Assembly (NCBI GenBank): GCA_945643635.1
Contig: CALZFC010000001.1
Coordinates: 5,037,501 to 5,101,500 of the forward strand
DNA: 64,000 nt
DNA from: Allodiplogaster sudhausi
Taxonomy: Eukaryota; Nematoda; Chromadorea; Rhabditida; Diplogasteridae
Direction: 5' to 3'
The notes beneath the pieces are model-generated. The model did not search any database. It was not told where the DNA came from and worked only from the letters and a program-made list of their open reading frames with translations. The number at the start of each line of letters is the position of its first letter. Within the stretch, counting starts at the first letter, position 1. A program made the translations under genes and the position numbers. This document shows, in pieces, positions 34,670 to 46,733 of the stretch.

Positions 34670-35250
34670 AATTAAAGGAGATCATAAGGGAAAAACTCTT
34701 ACCACGATTAGCGACCCGATCACTTAAAAGTAGGGTGTTAGCAATCCTCATTGTCAGAAATAGAGCTACTGCATCTCGCCTCTCTCCCCAGAAACTTGTG
34801 GTATGGACAACGGGGCACATGAGTGTATGTGTTAAGAAAAACCCGGCCAATGTAGGTTGCTCGAACCATATGCATAAATTTAACGGACAGTTTTTGAATG
34901 CCCTCGTCGGCCATGGTGTGGTTCCACCAAATTTTTTTTGAAATGGCGGGAATATAAAATATTCGCGAATTCAAAGTAGAGAATGCTGTTTATTTCCTCA
35001 GGGCAGAGAGATTTTTGTGACTTCGCGACACTTGCAATCTAAAGTTCCAGCTCAAGCCGACCAAGTAATTCGAAAAAACAAGACACTAAGAAATTCGCTT
35101 TAGATCTCCTTTAATGTCTCCTCTTCGACAAATAACAACATTGAAAACAATATTCACATTGCCAGTATGAAAGTTATTTATGGGAATAATAACAATTTTC
35201 TGTGTGTTCTAATGGGATCATCACGATTTCTTTAAGACGCTGGTTAGATA
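34670..35250. repeat. Dispersed repeat family, copy 3
   Basis: Colinear with 31085-31700, sharing GGAGATCATAAGGGAAAAAC, CAGAAACTTGTGG, AAAACCCGGCCAATGTxGG and the GCAGAGAGATTTTTGTGACTT core. It lies immediately upstream (5') of the Str-type gene at 34586, and the 31085 copy likewise lies near the relic exon at 32049, so the repeat may have travelled with the receptor duplication. Confidence 0.65.
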
Positions 35251-37499
35251 AAGAAAAAAATTTACAATTCAGGAGATAATAACATACACTAAAGGACATA
35301 TCTTTCTTTACCAACCTACATATGTATGTACATATGTAGGAGAATATGAAAATGGCCGGGGCAAAAATAGATTTTGCTCATAAGGCTCTATGCATATACA
35401 TACGTACTTTTTAACACGGCGAAACCATTGGAATTGGTCCTGGAGTCTGAAAATGCGATTTTGGCGAGCTGTGCGAGATTTAAATTTCGAGAGCTCGGTG
35501 AGACATGCTGAGATTGGCGCACATTGGCGCTAATAAAGCACTTTGCCACGCTAGCCTACATTTCAATAAATAAAATAAGTGGTAGAACTTTCACATGAAT
35601 CCATTATAACTTTGTTCCATCCTCGTTACAATCGAATTCAATGTCGGCCATCATCTGCTTCTCAAGAAACATTCTTTCTTCGAGGACGAATATGCTGGAA
35701 CTGCCCCGAGTCTTGGAAATAAGAAAATGGTAACAGTAGAGATGAGAAAGGAAAGCAAGATAGTCATTGCTTCGCTAAAGAAGAAGAAAAGAAATATATG
35801 GCAAAAATGGCATTTCTTTCTCCATGCCTTCGGTATGCCTCTTAGTAAATTCATGCTATTTCAGTTGAACATGACTAACTAACGATACAAAATGAAACAT
35901 AGGCTAGACTATTTGATTGTTTATCGTTATAAAATCAAAACAGACATTCGGAAATCATGGTCTCAGAGCGATGCTGAATCAAGTGAAATTACTGCAGTTG
36001 TTTCTCTTGCTAATCGTCGAGAGTTACAAGCGAGAGCGAGGTGTGCAGATTTAATATTTGTAACTAATTGTAACCAATTAGGCATACAAATATAAATGTG
36101 AATTTTTTTTATGCCTAACACTACATGTATTTTCTTGCTGCTTGAACCACCTACCGAAGGCCATGACTCATTGCTAGCCAAAGATCGACCGTGTGTCCGA
36201 GCATATAAAGAATATCCTGAACCACTCCGTCAAGTCATGCGACTATTTCTACAGACATGTCTGCCCGTTGACTGGAAAGGTAAGCGGGTGAGCTGGAGAC
36301 AGAGAGGATGAAAAAGAAAGGGGAAGATAGAGACAAAGAGGGAAAGAGAGATAGAGAGAGAGAGAATGTGAGAATAAGTGAGTAAAGAGAGCGAGCAACC
36401 TAACACAAGATTGAACTTCAACTTTCATTCCAGACCAATGACGATATTCTTTCAGGCTATTGGACGTCCTGTGTTTAGAATGGGTCCCAAACAACAAAAC
36501 TTTAATCTTCGAATCTGTTCTAAACGAAAGGTTAAAGATTCAGTTGCATCTTAAATCACCTTGCGTGCTCCATTTCATGTCCCAACCAAATTAGGTGGAT
36601 GGCGAATGATGGCATCCAGGAGAAGCATGGGCAGACTATTCAAGACCTTGGTAAGAAATGCAACGCCGAAGGTTCGCAGCTAAAGTTGGTGCAATTGTAG
36701 CAAAACAACATTCGTCAAGGCGCTCTCAAAACAATGTGTTCTGCTGATCCGGCCGCAAGGATTGTCGCATTCATCATGCAGAAGTGAGCTGTATTTCCGC
36801 AAAGGAAACTGACACAATTGAATTATACAAAAAAAAATTATAGAAAAGAATAGTGGTGCATGAGCGTTTTGATAGCCACACATTATTGCAATGCAATTAT
36901 TAATGCAATTATGTATTTAGCGTGCCAGCTTCGTTCAAAGCGCACTCAATGCCTACATTAAACATCTTGAAAAAATGATCGAGATCTCAACGCCGACAGA
37001 AATCGGTTATAACTATGCGTCAGAAAAACTGTTGAATGGACAAAATTGTCAGCGAGATCGCCTCGACAATTCGAGTCAGTTCTCTTTCGGGCACTTTTCT
37101 GTTAAAAGTTGATAATGTCAAAAGATTAATTTATGCCACATTTCTATTCGTACGGAGAAAAAAGGCCCCTTTTGATCCCTCGGAGAGCAGGAGAAACAAT
37201 GGCTGTATTTGAATTCTCGCTCTCTTACTGCTTCTTTCTCACCTCTTCTGTTAACTCGTTCCGCTTCAATTGAGAAATCTCAAACAATTACTCAAATATT
37301 TGTATATAGTGCGTTTGCACTATATACATAGTACAAGTCACCGATGCATTTCTTGAATAGTTTGGTCCAATGACTTCTGTTGTTGTTTATCTTCTTAAAA
37401 TCCAACAGGCACTTTTATCACCAGATTAATGTAAGAGGATTCGCCATCACTTTGTCAATGCTCATCTTTTACCATGGGCAACGTATCCAAGGTAAACAC
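35251..37499. other. Intergenic stretch with a few weak exon-like segments
   Basis: A plus-strand segment after an AATTAG at about 36594 reads MANDGIQEKHGQTIQDLGK and continues to 36780 but contains a TAG. A later segment after TATTTAG at about 36921 reads FVQSALNAYIKHLEKMIEI. They have coding-like composition and acceptors, and could be remnants of a small helical secreted protein gene, but I recognise no family. A GA-rich tract lies at 36315-36370. Confidence 0.4.
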
Positions 37500-38005
37500 C
37501 TCAAATAAACACGAACCATAAGAAAATTCATAATTTTTGGGTCGATAGTTCATACCAAACCGAATATCACACAGCGTAGACAGATTCAGTTAATTTTCTA
37601 TCATTGCATAATTGCCTGATCATGTGATTTTTCAAAGTTAATAAATGGTTGAATAATTAAGTTTTTATGATAATAAGATTCTATTAACATGGAGAGTTGC
37701 AGAATGAACTCGAGAAATATGTCCTTGAAAATGTAGTCGAACTTGCATGTAAATGAGGAAAAGTTTATTTCGGAAGATTGCGTTCACATTACCATTTATG
37801 AATATCAGCGAACTTGTAAGTGCAGAAGATAGGAAAAATTCTGGCGTGCAGAAAAGTATAAATGCAGGGGGAGCGCGCCATTTCACTCAGTCCCTCTTTC
37901 GCCGCGGAGAAGTTTAAGCTTCTCTGATTCTCCCTGTCCCTCACGTCTTTCCGTCTTTACCTTCTTGCGTCCACTTCACTTTCCTTATTTCTACCGGAGT
38001 GCAAG

Positions 38006-40299
38006 ATGGGCGACGTATGGAGATTTAGTTTCTTCGATTTACTATTATTTTTGCTCTATAAATACTTTTATAATGAAATGCAATCTAATTTACTGACAAA
38101 AAAAAAACAAATCGGGAAAATTTGCAGCGATGTTCGGCAGGGGTTGGCGACAGTTCGAGCGAAGCGATCAACTCTTCCCCCAGGGTATTCTAACTTTTTT
38201 AAGGAATTGACTTTGGGCATGTGCAGAAAATAATGTGAAATCTATAAAGGTAAAATAACTAATTCCACTTATCAAGGAGTACGGATAGGAAGATAAAAAT
38301 GTTTTCGGTTTCAAGGAACCGAAAAGATTTAAAATTTATGCGTTTATGTAAAGTGTTTTTTTAGACGGAGACTCCTGCCACGGTTGCTGTAAAGGAAGTG
38401 GCATCGAACACCAGATTCGCGCATATCAACGACGTTAATTTAAAAAAAAAAAAAAAAAAACACAATTTTGGAAATACAATTCGTGGATTTGGGGTAGGAG
38501 TACCGAAATAAGGTTTTTTAGAAGGAATCTCCTGGCACGGTCGCAGTAGAGGAAGTGGCATCGGACACCAGATTCGCGCATATCAACGACGTGAATTAAA
38601 GAAATTTAACTAAACAAAATGCCCACGTTTTCACATTTTCAAAATTTCAAATCAAATGTATACAAATATTAAAATTTATCCTTTTTAGACTTACCTGCAG
38701 AACTTCCTGTTGATTTTGAAATCGGGTCACTGGAAGCCTTGCTATTCAGAGCTCAAACTCTTCCTCCGTAAGGCAAAGTAAGTGACAAATTGTTATAACA
38801 ATAATCAACAAGTGTCTTACAACTAACAAGAATATATTTGTGAAAGTACATGCTGATATTTTGTTATTTGTAGGAGTGAATTTTTCGGGCAGCCAGCGCT
38901 TCTTGAGTTAGAGGCACCGATTATCGTGTGTGAAGGCTTCCGAGTCGTGGATCTCAAAGCTCTCTTCAATCTTCGCGGGTACCTTCTTACAATTAGCTTC
39001 ATACATAGATTGTAAAAAAAAAAATACAACAAACGTTTGTAGTTTATTCAAACTAAAACAGTCCCTCATGTTTATGACGAACAAAAGTATTCATGTGAAA
39101 AGTGTTTTCTCGCCATTTGCCCGATTCAGTGAGCCGCCCTTCAATCGCTTCCTCTTCCTTCATCGCCGCGAAGCCGGCATGGAATTCTTGAACATCCTCT
39201 TCTGCTACAAGATGCTCTACCCGAAACATGTCAGAGGAGAAATCACTAATAAATTTTCCTCACGTAGGAGACGTTCAGTCCACAGAGGAGGAGAATAGAC
39301 TGCGAGAAGACGAGGCGAGAGTGGGAAAGGGTTTATTAGAGAGAAGAGGGAATGGAAGAGAGAGAATAGAAGGTCGACCGCTCGTGAGAGGAGAGAAGGA
39401 CGGAAGTTACGAGGGAACACGAAGTAACCAACTGAGACGGGAAGTGGAAGTGACAATGAGTCTGCATTCTGAGGGTTTAAATACCATTCCGAGTTGGCAG
39501 ACTCACTTAGACGAGTATAATATAAGAAGACTCGCAGAGTCCATATACAAATGTACATAGTACTTACATTTACGTATTATTCCGAATTTCTTTGAATTGT
39601 AGATCCCCTTCTAAGAGGTTGCAGAAAATAGTGGATTCCCTTCAGATTATTGATAAAAAGTTCGATGAGAAGAATACTGTATTTGTTTACAATATGCCTA
39701 ATTATGAACATATTTTCCAGGTTTACATGCTCCGCGGAAATCACGATGAACAAGACTTTTACCAGGAAATCAGCAAACACTTCGAGACAGAAATTGAATA
39801 CAATAGCGTATGTTTGGGAATCAATTATATATGAAACAATAATTTATTAAATTATTGCAATATAATAAAATTTTAATATAATCCTAAATTTGTAGAAATA
39901 AATTTATATTTAAAAAAAAACATAAACGTTTTCCATAATTGCAGATTTGGCACGCCTACTACGATGTGTTTGATTTGCTGCCTATTTCCGCGACCGGTAT
40001 GTTAAGAGCCATCTCTATTCCATAGCATATCTAGGCTTTGTCTGAAATCGTTAGGAGAATGCTTTATGTTTTCTTTATGAGGTATTGTTTTAAATGTAAC
40101 ATTTATCATACGACACAGTCGGCAATCGCTTCATCATCAGCAAGAATGTGCATAAGCCGCTGATCACGGGGGTAACTTTATCTTTTATTGATCTTGTCTC
40201 CTCGCTCTTTTTTTTTCTCTCTCTCTCTCTCTCTCTTGCTCTCTATCTCTCTTTCATACTCTTTCTCTTTCTCTCGATCTTCAGCTTCAAGAAGAATGA
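38006..40299 (+). CDS. Degenerate PP1-like Ser/Thr phosphatase (pseudophosphatase), copy 1
   Basis: Exons 38006-38014, 38128-38184, 38365-38433, 38689-38777, 38874-38978, 39130-39229, 39721-39807, 39945-39996, 40119-40171 and 40285-40299 join in phase to about 211 residues. Homology to PP1 catalytic subunits runs from YSELKLFLRKAK through FFGQPALLELEAP, PPFNRFLFL, NILFCYKMLYP, YMLRGNHD and IWHAYYDVFDLLPISA. In PP1 the GDxHG, GDYVDRG and GNHE motifs bind the two metals. Here the first reads CEGFRV and the second HRREAGM, so both are lost, while GNHD remains. The last third, with two metal-binding histidines, is absent. All splice phases agree with the paralogue at 43337, so it is probably a maintained gene with a non-catalytic, perhaps binding, role. 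Nematodes have many sperm-expressed PP1-like proteins; that link is only family knowledge. Confidence 0.7.
38365..38590 (+). repeat. Tandemly duplicated 69-bp exon in the PP1-like gene
   Basis: 38365-38433 (TETPATVAVKEVASNTRFAH) and 38522-38590 (KESPGTVAVEEVASDTRFAH) are both 69 bases, phase 0, each with its own TTTTTTAG acceptor and a GTxAAT donor. The paralogue has one (43715-43783). They could be included together, or be used alternatively, without changing the frame. An A20-like homopolymer at about 38441-38460 separates them. Confidence 0.75.
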
Positions 40300-41094
40300 T
40301 GATGTAGAGAGATGGATTTTAGGGAGAGAGAAGGAAAGATGAAGAAAAAAAATTGAGACAATGAAGAGAAAGATGAAGTGAGATAAGAGTGAACAAGGAT
40401 TTGTGATTTCATCGTGGAGAGTCAAATACTGATGCGAAACCATTCAAAATGATCTAATGTAATCATTGGAGGTCGTCGAAGGCAACAAGTTCCTCGAAAA
40501 ACGCGATTACGGTAAATTTAGCAAGAAAGCAATTGATAATTATTAAATAGATGCTAATGATTGACTCTACCTTAAAAAAATCTTATATAAATTATAGAAA
40601 TAAATACCCGTAAGGAAAACCATTAAAAATAATTTGCAGTGTCAATTACCATCGATGAGGACTGATCAGACGAGGTCTGATGCGAAATGATTGAAGTGTT
40701 CTGTGGTTGCTTCCACATCTCGCGCGATATTTTATGTGCGATAATGTTTTGGTAATTATATTCTATATATTTCATCTTTAATTAAAAAAAAAAAGATTAT
40801 AGATTTATTCAACTTTCCAATATAAACAGCAGAATAATATTTAAACTAAATAGCTTTAAAAATGAATTAACAATTGGTAAAAATATGTTATTCAGCACTA
40901 CAGAACATTTTCCTTAATCAACGAATTTCAGGACCTCGGCCTTTGCCTGCCCCTCCTTCACACTATCTCAAAATCCCATCCCTGTTTTCATTGATTTGAT
41001 TAAATTTTTGTTTTTTTTTCGCAAGTGATGTGAGACAATGTGTGGTTGTGATTATAGTGAATGGGGCGGCAATTAATGACTATGAGTGTGGTGA

Positions 41095-41175
41095 GCAGAG
41101 CCAACTTTACAGGGCCCGAGGCCGGGACGGGTCTAGCCATAAAACCCTGGCCGGCTCCTGGGCCTGATGGGTCGA
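41095..41175. mobile_element. Possible hAT terminus relic
   Basis: CAGAGCCAACTTTACAGGGC followed by a GGCC-rich stretch (GAGGCCGGGACGGG, CCTGGCCGGCTCCTGGGCC) resembles the subterminal DNA of the hAT copies at 26730 and 29905. There is no clear inverted partner, so at most a truncated copy. Confidence 0.35.
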
Positions 41176-41701
41176 CAGTCAGAAATTCTTTGTAAGCACT
41201 TCATCTCGCCTTTTGTCTGGTTCATATTGTTTTGCCTCACTTGACTAATCATTTGCAATCGAAATCGTCGACGATGGGCGAGCAGCAAAATGTATTGTAC
41301 GAATGATTTCCTTTCAAATCTTTGTTGACTTTTTTCTCTCTAAACTATGGAATATCTTGAACCCAAATGCTTATCCTTTATTTTCGAAGAATTACTCGGA
41401 TGCCTGTACATGTATGTCTATATATATACTCAATACAATATGCTGCCTTTATACATATATACGAATTGTGTATTATCGTGATGACGAGCGTGTTCTTCTT
41501 AGCTAGTCGGCTGCTTGTGGGCTACAGGAAATCGTGAAAGCCGATGCCGGTGCAAATAACGGCTGTTGCTTTTCAGGCCTCTGATACATGGCCAAGTGCG
41601 CAGGGACCGCAGGGATCGAAACGCAATAATTTGTCTTGAATAATATATTACTACCTTATAATAATATATTACTAGCTTAACATATCACTCTTGCAACAAT
41701 A

Positions 41702-42530
41702 TACAGAACCGCCAAAAAGTCTATCAACGTTTGGTTGTTTTTTTTTATATTTCCCATCAAAGTTTATGAAAGTTGATGAAAGTTTTGCTTCTTTATATCG
41801 TAAAATCGTTAGTCATATGATTGGTGTCATTGATCTATAATAGAGCGAGAAAAAACTCAATAACTCGAATGACTCGAGTTCAGATATGTTTTACAATAGA
41901 GCTAATATATTTATCCAATAAAAGCTACCCGAATATCGAAGAAATAGCCCATTTTTTCCAGAACGCCTAAATGTGCAACTCGGGTGCAGGGGTGGCCGGC
42001 CCCGGCCCAGGCCCCCGGGGCCGACCCTGGGGGCCGGGGTCGAGCTCGGGAGCGGGGGCCGGGGCCTACCCGGGGGGCCGTGGATAAATAAATGAAGTTC
42101 ACCTCAGTTGAACAAATTATGAGACAATTTATGATGAAATGTGCCACGCTTTATTCAGTATGCGTTACAGATGTATTCCGACGCGAAATTTTTTTAAAGA
42201 AATTTTTTTTAACTTTGGGGCCGGGGCCTCCTTAGGGGCCGACCACGGGGGCCGGGGCCGGGGCCGGGGCCGACCCTGGGGGCCGGGGCCGGGCCAGGGC
42301 ATACCCTGGGGGCCGGGGCCGGATATTTTCGGCCACCGGCCACCCCTGCTCGGGTGATTCGAGTTGTTGATTTTTTCTCGGACTATTATGGATCAATGAA
42401 ACCAATATTATGTTACTAACGAAGTGATGTTATGAAGAAGCAACCCTGAAAATTTTATCAGCTTTCATAAACTTTGAAGGAAAATATGCATGAAAAACCA
42501 AAAGTTAATAGACTTTTTGGCGGTACTGTA
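41702..42530. mobile_element. Palindromic Tc1/mariner-like MITE
   Basis: TACAGAACCGCCAAAAAGTC at 41702 mirrors GACTTTTTGGCGGTACTGTA ending at 42530, and most of the interior is also inverted (AGTTTATGAAAGTTGATGAAA at 41760 against TCAGCTTTCATAAACTTTGA at 42457). Terminal CAGxACCGCC with TA at both edges fits Tc1/mariner-type transposition. Its loop was later hit by the hAT-type MITE at 41987-42348. Confidence 0.85.
41987..42348. mobile_element. hAT-type MITE nested in the palindromic MITE
   Basis: CAGGGGTGGCCGGCCCCGG at the left and the inverted CCGGCCACCCCTG at the right are flanked by an exact 8-bp duplication CTCGGGTG (41979-41986 and 42349-42356). The 362-bp element consists largely of GGGGCCGGGGCC-type repeats with no transposase. 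The terminal CAGxGGTG and the 8-bp duplication identify the superfamily. Confidence 0.92.
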
Positions 42531-42769
42531 TGTAGATATACATATGTATGTATGTATGTACGTCCATATATGCCCGGGCCCTGGAAGAGAGCCCACTTGG
42601 GCAAGATCAAACCCTGGAAATCTGTTTTAATTATTTTTATTTTTACTTCTTAAGAGAGTAAAGTGATTGTATAAATATGTAAACACACAAAACGTTATCA
42701 AAGGCATTATAATCATCGTCGATGTAGGAAGGTAAATACTGTCAAAATAAATGTCTGAAAATTATATGA
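42531..42769. other. Spacer between MITE and duplication unit 2
   Basis: Starts with TATGTATG microsatellite words, then a short GGGCCC/GAGCCC-containing stretch. No coding signal. Confidence 0.5.
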
Positions 42770-43336
42770 TGAGGTGATTCTCTCGTGACCGCCTAATAAA
42801 CACGAAAATTGGTAATTCTTGTGTTGATATTCATTCCAAGCCAAATATCCCACATCGTTTGCTGATTCAATTACATATGTACATAGTTCTCTATCCTTTG
42901 CATAATGACCTGATCGTATGATTTTTCAAAGTATATTGCTGATTAATTAAGTAATTCTGATAAAAAAAATATTCACTTATGCAGAAGGCGATATTCTATT
43001 AACATTGAGAGTTGAAGAATAAACCAGCCGCATGTGCGGCAGATAAATAGCATTAGTCATCCTTGAAAATGTACTCAAACTTGCATGTAAATGATGAAAG
43101 CAAGCTTCATTTCGAAATATTTTATATACTTTCCCGTTTAAGAACATCAGAGAACTTGTAAGTGCTGAAGATATGAAAAATTCTGCCATACAGAATCGTA
43201 TAAATGCTGCGGGAGCGCGTAGTTTTACTCAGTCTCTCTTTCGGCGCGGAGAAGCTTCAGCTTCTCTCATTCTCCCGATCCCTCACTCTTCCTCTCTCAT
43301 CCACATCACACTCCTTATTTCTACCGGGAGCGCAAG

Positions 43337-45625
43337 ATGGGCAACGTATGCATGGAGACTAATGTTTTTTTTCGGTTTACTAACTTTTGATATATGTACA
43401 TATAAATTTGATTATCTTATTTGGTGACAAAAGAAGAGAATACGAATAGGATATTTTTGCAGCGATTTTCGGCAGAGGTTGGCGACAGTTCGAGCGAAGC
43501 GAGCAACTCTTCACTCGTGGTATTCTAACTTTTTTTAAGGAATTGACTTTGGGCATGTGCAGAAAATGTTGTGAAATGGTTAAAGTAAAAAAAACTAATT
43601 CCTCTTGTACGATTGATAAATATCAAGGAATACGGATTTGCAGAGAAAAATGTCTTCGGTCTCAAGGAATCGAAAAGATTTAAAATTTCTGCATTTATGT
43701 AAAGTGTCTCTTAGACTGAGACTCCTAGCGCGGTTACTGTAAAGAAAGAGGTAGCAGCCGCCAGCTTCGCTCATATCAACAACGTGAGTTTTCGAAATTT
43801 AAAAATAAAATAAACTAACTAAACAAAGAATATTTAAAAAAAAATTAAATTTTTTCACGCTTTCAACCTTTGAAATCAAATGTCTGCATATAATACAATT
43901 TATCTTTTTCAGACCTACCTGAAGAACTTCGCGCTGGTTTTGAATGCGGGCCTCTGGAGGCCTTTCTACTCAGAGCTCAAACTCTTCCTCCTCAAGGCCA
44001 AGTTAGTGGCAAATTGTTCTATGTTCTTTCTCGTTTTGCGCTATTATTATTATTATTATTAACAGTGTACATGATAATAATGAGTCTTACAACTAGCAAG
44101 AAAATATTTATGAAAATACAAGATACTACTTTTTTGCAGGAGGGAATTTTTCGGGCAGCCAACGCATCTTGAGCTAGAGGTTCCGACTGTCGTGTATGAT
44201 TACTTCAGCGGCCACGTGGAGGACCTCCAAACTATCTTCCATCTTCACGGGTACTTTTCAGCTTTATTCATAGATTATGAAGACATTTTTTTTTATAATA
44301 TGTTGAAACTACAGCAATGCGCTCTGTGTATGTATGCATATTACGAGCGCAAAAGTATTTATATTAAAAAGATTTTTTTTTCTCCTGCCATTTGCCTGTT
44401 TCAGACCGCCGCCCTTGAATCGCTTTCTCTTCCTCGGCGATTACGCGGATATGGAAGCCGTGAACATCCTCTTCTGCTACAAGATGCTCTACCCGGATCA
44501 TGTCAGTGGAAAATGATCAATAAATTGTCATTAAAAGGTCTACAAAATTATTTTCGGTTATTATATTATTATACTGTTCCGTGTTTCTTTCAATTCAAGC
44601 ACCCTTTCTTGGGGACTGTCGAGAATAGTGGCTTCCCTATAGATTATTGAGTTCGATAACAAGACATAATTTATATGTTTGCTACATATGTACCTACATA
44701 TGTATTTATGAACATATTTTCCAGATTTACCTGCTCCGCGGAAATGGCGATTATCTCGGCCTTTACCATGAAATCAGCAACCGCTTCGAGACAAAAATTG
44801 AAAGCAATAGCGTATGTCTTGAAATCAGTTACATATAAAACAATTATTTATATAAATTATTTCAACAACATAAAATCACATCAAAGTTAAAAAAAACTTA
44901 GATCTCTGGAACTAAATATATGTTTATTTAAAAAGAAAACCTAAACATTTTCCACAACTGCAGATTTGGCACGCCTACTACAATGTGCTTGACTCGCTGC
45001 CTCTTGCCGCGACCGGTATGTTAAGAGCATTTCATTTCTATTCTTAAAATCACCTGTCGATATCAATGAGATTTCTATCCGTTTTCTGAAACTGTTATGA
45101 GGCTGCTTTAAGTTTTCTTTTTGTCGTATTAACATTAAGAAAGAATTGTTATATTTTTCAAATGTACATAACATTTATTACACAACGCAGTCTACAATCC
45201 CACTTACGGACGCTTCATCGTCATTGAGGAAGGGAAGAGAGCTGTGGCCGTCTCCTGGGTAAAAAATGTTTTCATTATTAATTGCCTACTTCATATTGTT
45301 TACTAATAATAAAATCTTGAACAGAGAAAATATGGAGCAAAAAAGTTATATTGCATGTAATTTCTATAGATTCAGGAAGAAGGAGTAGGGTTGGGATTTA
45401 CGTCTTCACCTCTCTATCTCACTCTCTCTCACTCTCTCTCTCTCTCTCTCCGTCTCTCTCTCTCTCTAGCCCACCCGGTTCCGCATTTCTGAATCTATAC
45501 CTCGTTATATCTTTCACTCATTCGCTTTTATTGTTCTTGTATCCTAACTCTCTTTCACTCTCTTCTCTCTTTCTCCCTCTCTCTCTCTCTCTCTCTCTCT
45601 CGCTCTTCAGCTTCAAGAAAAATGA
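43337..45625 (+). CDS. Degenerate PP1-like Ser/Thr phosphatase (pseudophosphatase), copy 2
   Basis: Exons 43337-43345, 43463-43519, 43715-43783, 43913-44001, 44140-44250, 44405-44501, 44725-44811, 44964-45015, 45191-45258 and 45611-45625 join in phase to about 217 residues; the last exon is the least certain. It aligns with PP1 over EFFGQPTHLELEVP, the FLFLGDYADME block, ILFCYKMLYPDH, YLLRGNGD and IWHAYYNVLDSLPLAA. Position by position, GDIHG becomes DYFSG (both ligands gone), GDYVDRG becomes GDYADME (both Asp kept, Arg lost) and GNHE becomes GNGD (His lost). The region after residue 200 holds GRFIVIEEGKRAVAVSW in place of the usual CHGGLS block. Copies 1 and 2 have lost different motif residues, so decay of catalysis continued after duplication while the reading frame stayed open. 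Upstream neighbours are MITEs. Confidence 0.7.
45400..45612. repeat. CT microsatellite before the last PP1-like exon
   Basis: Long imperfect (CT)n tracts at 45410-45470 and 45550-45605 occupy the intron before exon 10, and copy 1 has a matching tract at 40215-40275. The tract may serve as an extended polypyrimidine tract. The 95-codon Ser/Leu frame over it is not a gene. Confidence 0.8.
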
Positions 45626-46655
45626 TGATGGAGATTGAGAGATTGAATGAGAAGGATGGAGAGAATGAAGAAAATAGTCAGTGAGAAAAATGAGATAAAA
45701 ATTGAGATAATGAAGAGAGAAGTGAAGAGAGATAAGAGTGTACCAGGACATGTGATTTCGAACGATTAGCGGGATATAATGATATTCAAAGCAGGCTGTC
45801 GGACGCATCAAGTACTGCGCGAATTGTACTTACGGAGAGGGCAGCACCACTGGTTAATTAGTAACAAACAATACAATATAATTATTATTGCACTCTTAAT
45901 TTAGAACACCATGTAGTAAATTATATAAATATATGCAAAGAAAACCATAATAAAAAGAATTTCCAGTTGAGATCATCGATGAGTATGAATCAGACGAGGT
46001 CAGTCAGCGACGTTCTGTTCTGTGGTCGCGTCCACATCACATCCGCCAATACACTTCACACTTAATATTTTTTTTAGTTCGATAATTTTTTTTTTCTAAT
46101 TATATGTTATATATCTGATCTTTAATTTAAAAGGGAATATTTATTTGTTAAACTTAAATAGCATAAAAATAAATTAACAATTATAAAAAAAAATGTTCAT
46201 CAACAGTACTTTAGCAGAACATTTTCCTTAATCAGCGGATTTCCGGATATCGGCTTTTGCTGTCTCTCCATCATACTCTCAAAATACCGTCCTCCTTTCC
46301 ATTGATTTGATTTATTTACGTGTCACGCATGAAGCATAAAGATATTGTTTGGATGTGATGACAGCATGATAGCTTGAATACGGTATAATACAGTAAAGTG
46401 TAACGGCCAGTTAAGAGAGCCTGTCTGAGAAATTATTTTTTCAACTGAAATTTTGTCTGTCATGCTAAACGGCTAGCTCTAACGCATTTACATAAATATA
46501 TGTACATATTTGTCTTATTGAATTCAATAGTAGAGTGGGAAATTGTGAAAAATTTGAAGGAGACTGAAGTGAAATATCGCCGAGTATCATATGCAATATC
46601 AAGCTGTCTTATTCATACGTTCATATGTATAAATATTTATACTATATACATACAT
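45626..46655. other. 3' part of duplication unit 2 and AT-rich spacer
   Basis: Colinear with 40300-41050. A possible extra exon follows TTTCCAG at about 45967 (EIIDEYESDE), with a counterpart after TTTGCAG at 40641 (SITIDED), so the PP1-like genes may have longer alternative 3' ends. Another candidate, VVEGNKFLEKRDY, lies at about 40470-40510. Otherwise AT-rich. Confidence 0.45.
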
Positions 46656-46663
46656 ATTTCTCA

Positions 46664-46733
46664 TTGGTTAGCCTTTGACTTTCTAGGCATCCTGACCTGG
46701 TTCGATCCCCGAAAGGGCACCGGTTTTGCGGCA
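46664..46733 (+). other. tRNA-like fragment with perfect B-box
   Basis: GGTTCGATCCCCG at 46699-46711 is a perfect B-box/T-arm, preceded by TTTGACTTTCTAGGCATC, which could be an anticodon arm, and by TTGGTTAG resembling a D-loop. The 5' acceptor and D-stem are missing. Best read as a truncated tRNA pseudogene or a SINE head. Confidence 0.45.

Larger units (their letters stand above)
37500..41050 (+). repeat. Tandem segmental duplication, unit 1 (unit 2: 42770-46330)
   Basis: Upstream flanks (37540-37990 against 42800-43335), all gene exons and the 3' flank (AACATTTTCCTTAATCA at 40906 and 46208, ending near CATTGATTTGATT at 40990 and 46300) are colinear. The unit of about 3.5 kb carries promoter, gene and 3' flank. 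Coding exons are better kept than introns, which suggests selection after duplication. Confidence 0.8.

Noticed and set aside
41911..42357. Gly/Arg/Pro-rich frames over GGGGCCGGGGCC
   Set aside because: They lie within the hAT-type MITE with TIRs and TSD, and are open only because of GC-rich repeats.
45351..45638. 95-codon Ser/Leu frame
   Set aside because: CT microsatellite in the intron before the last PP1-like exon.
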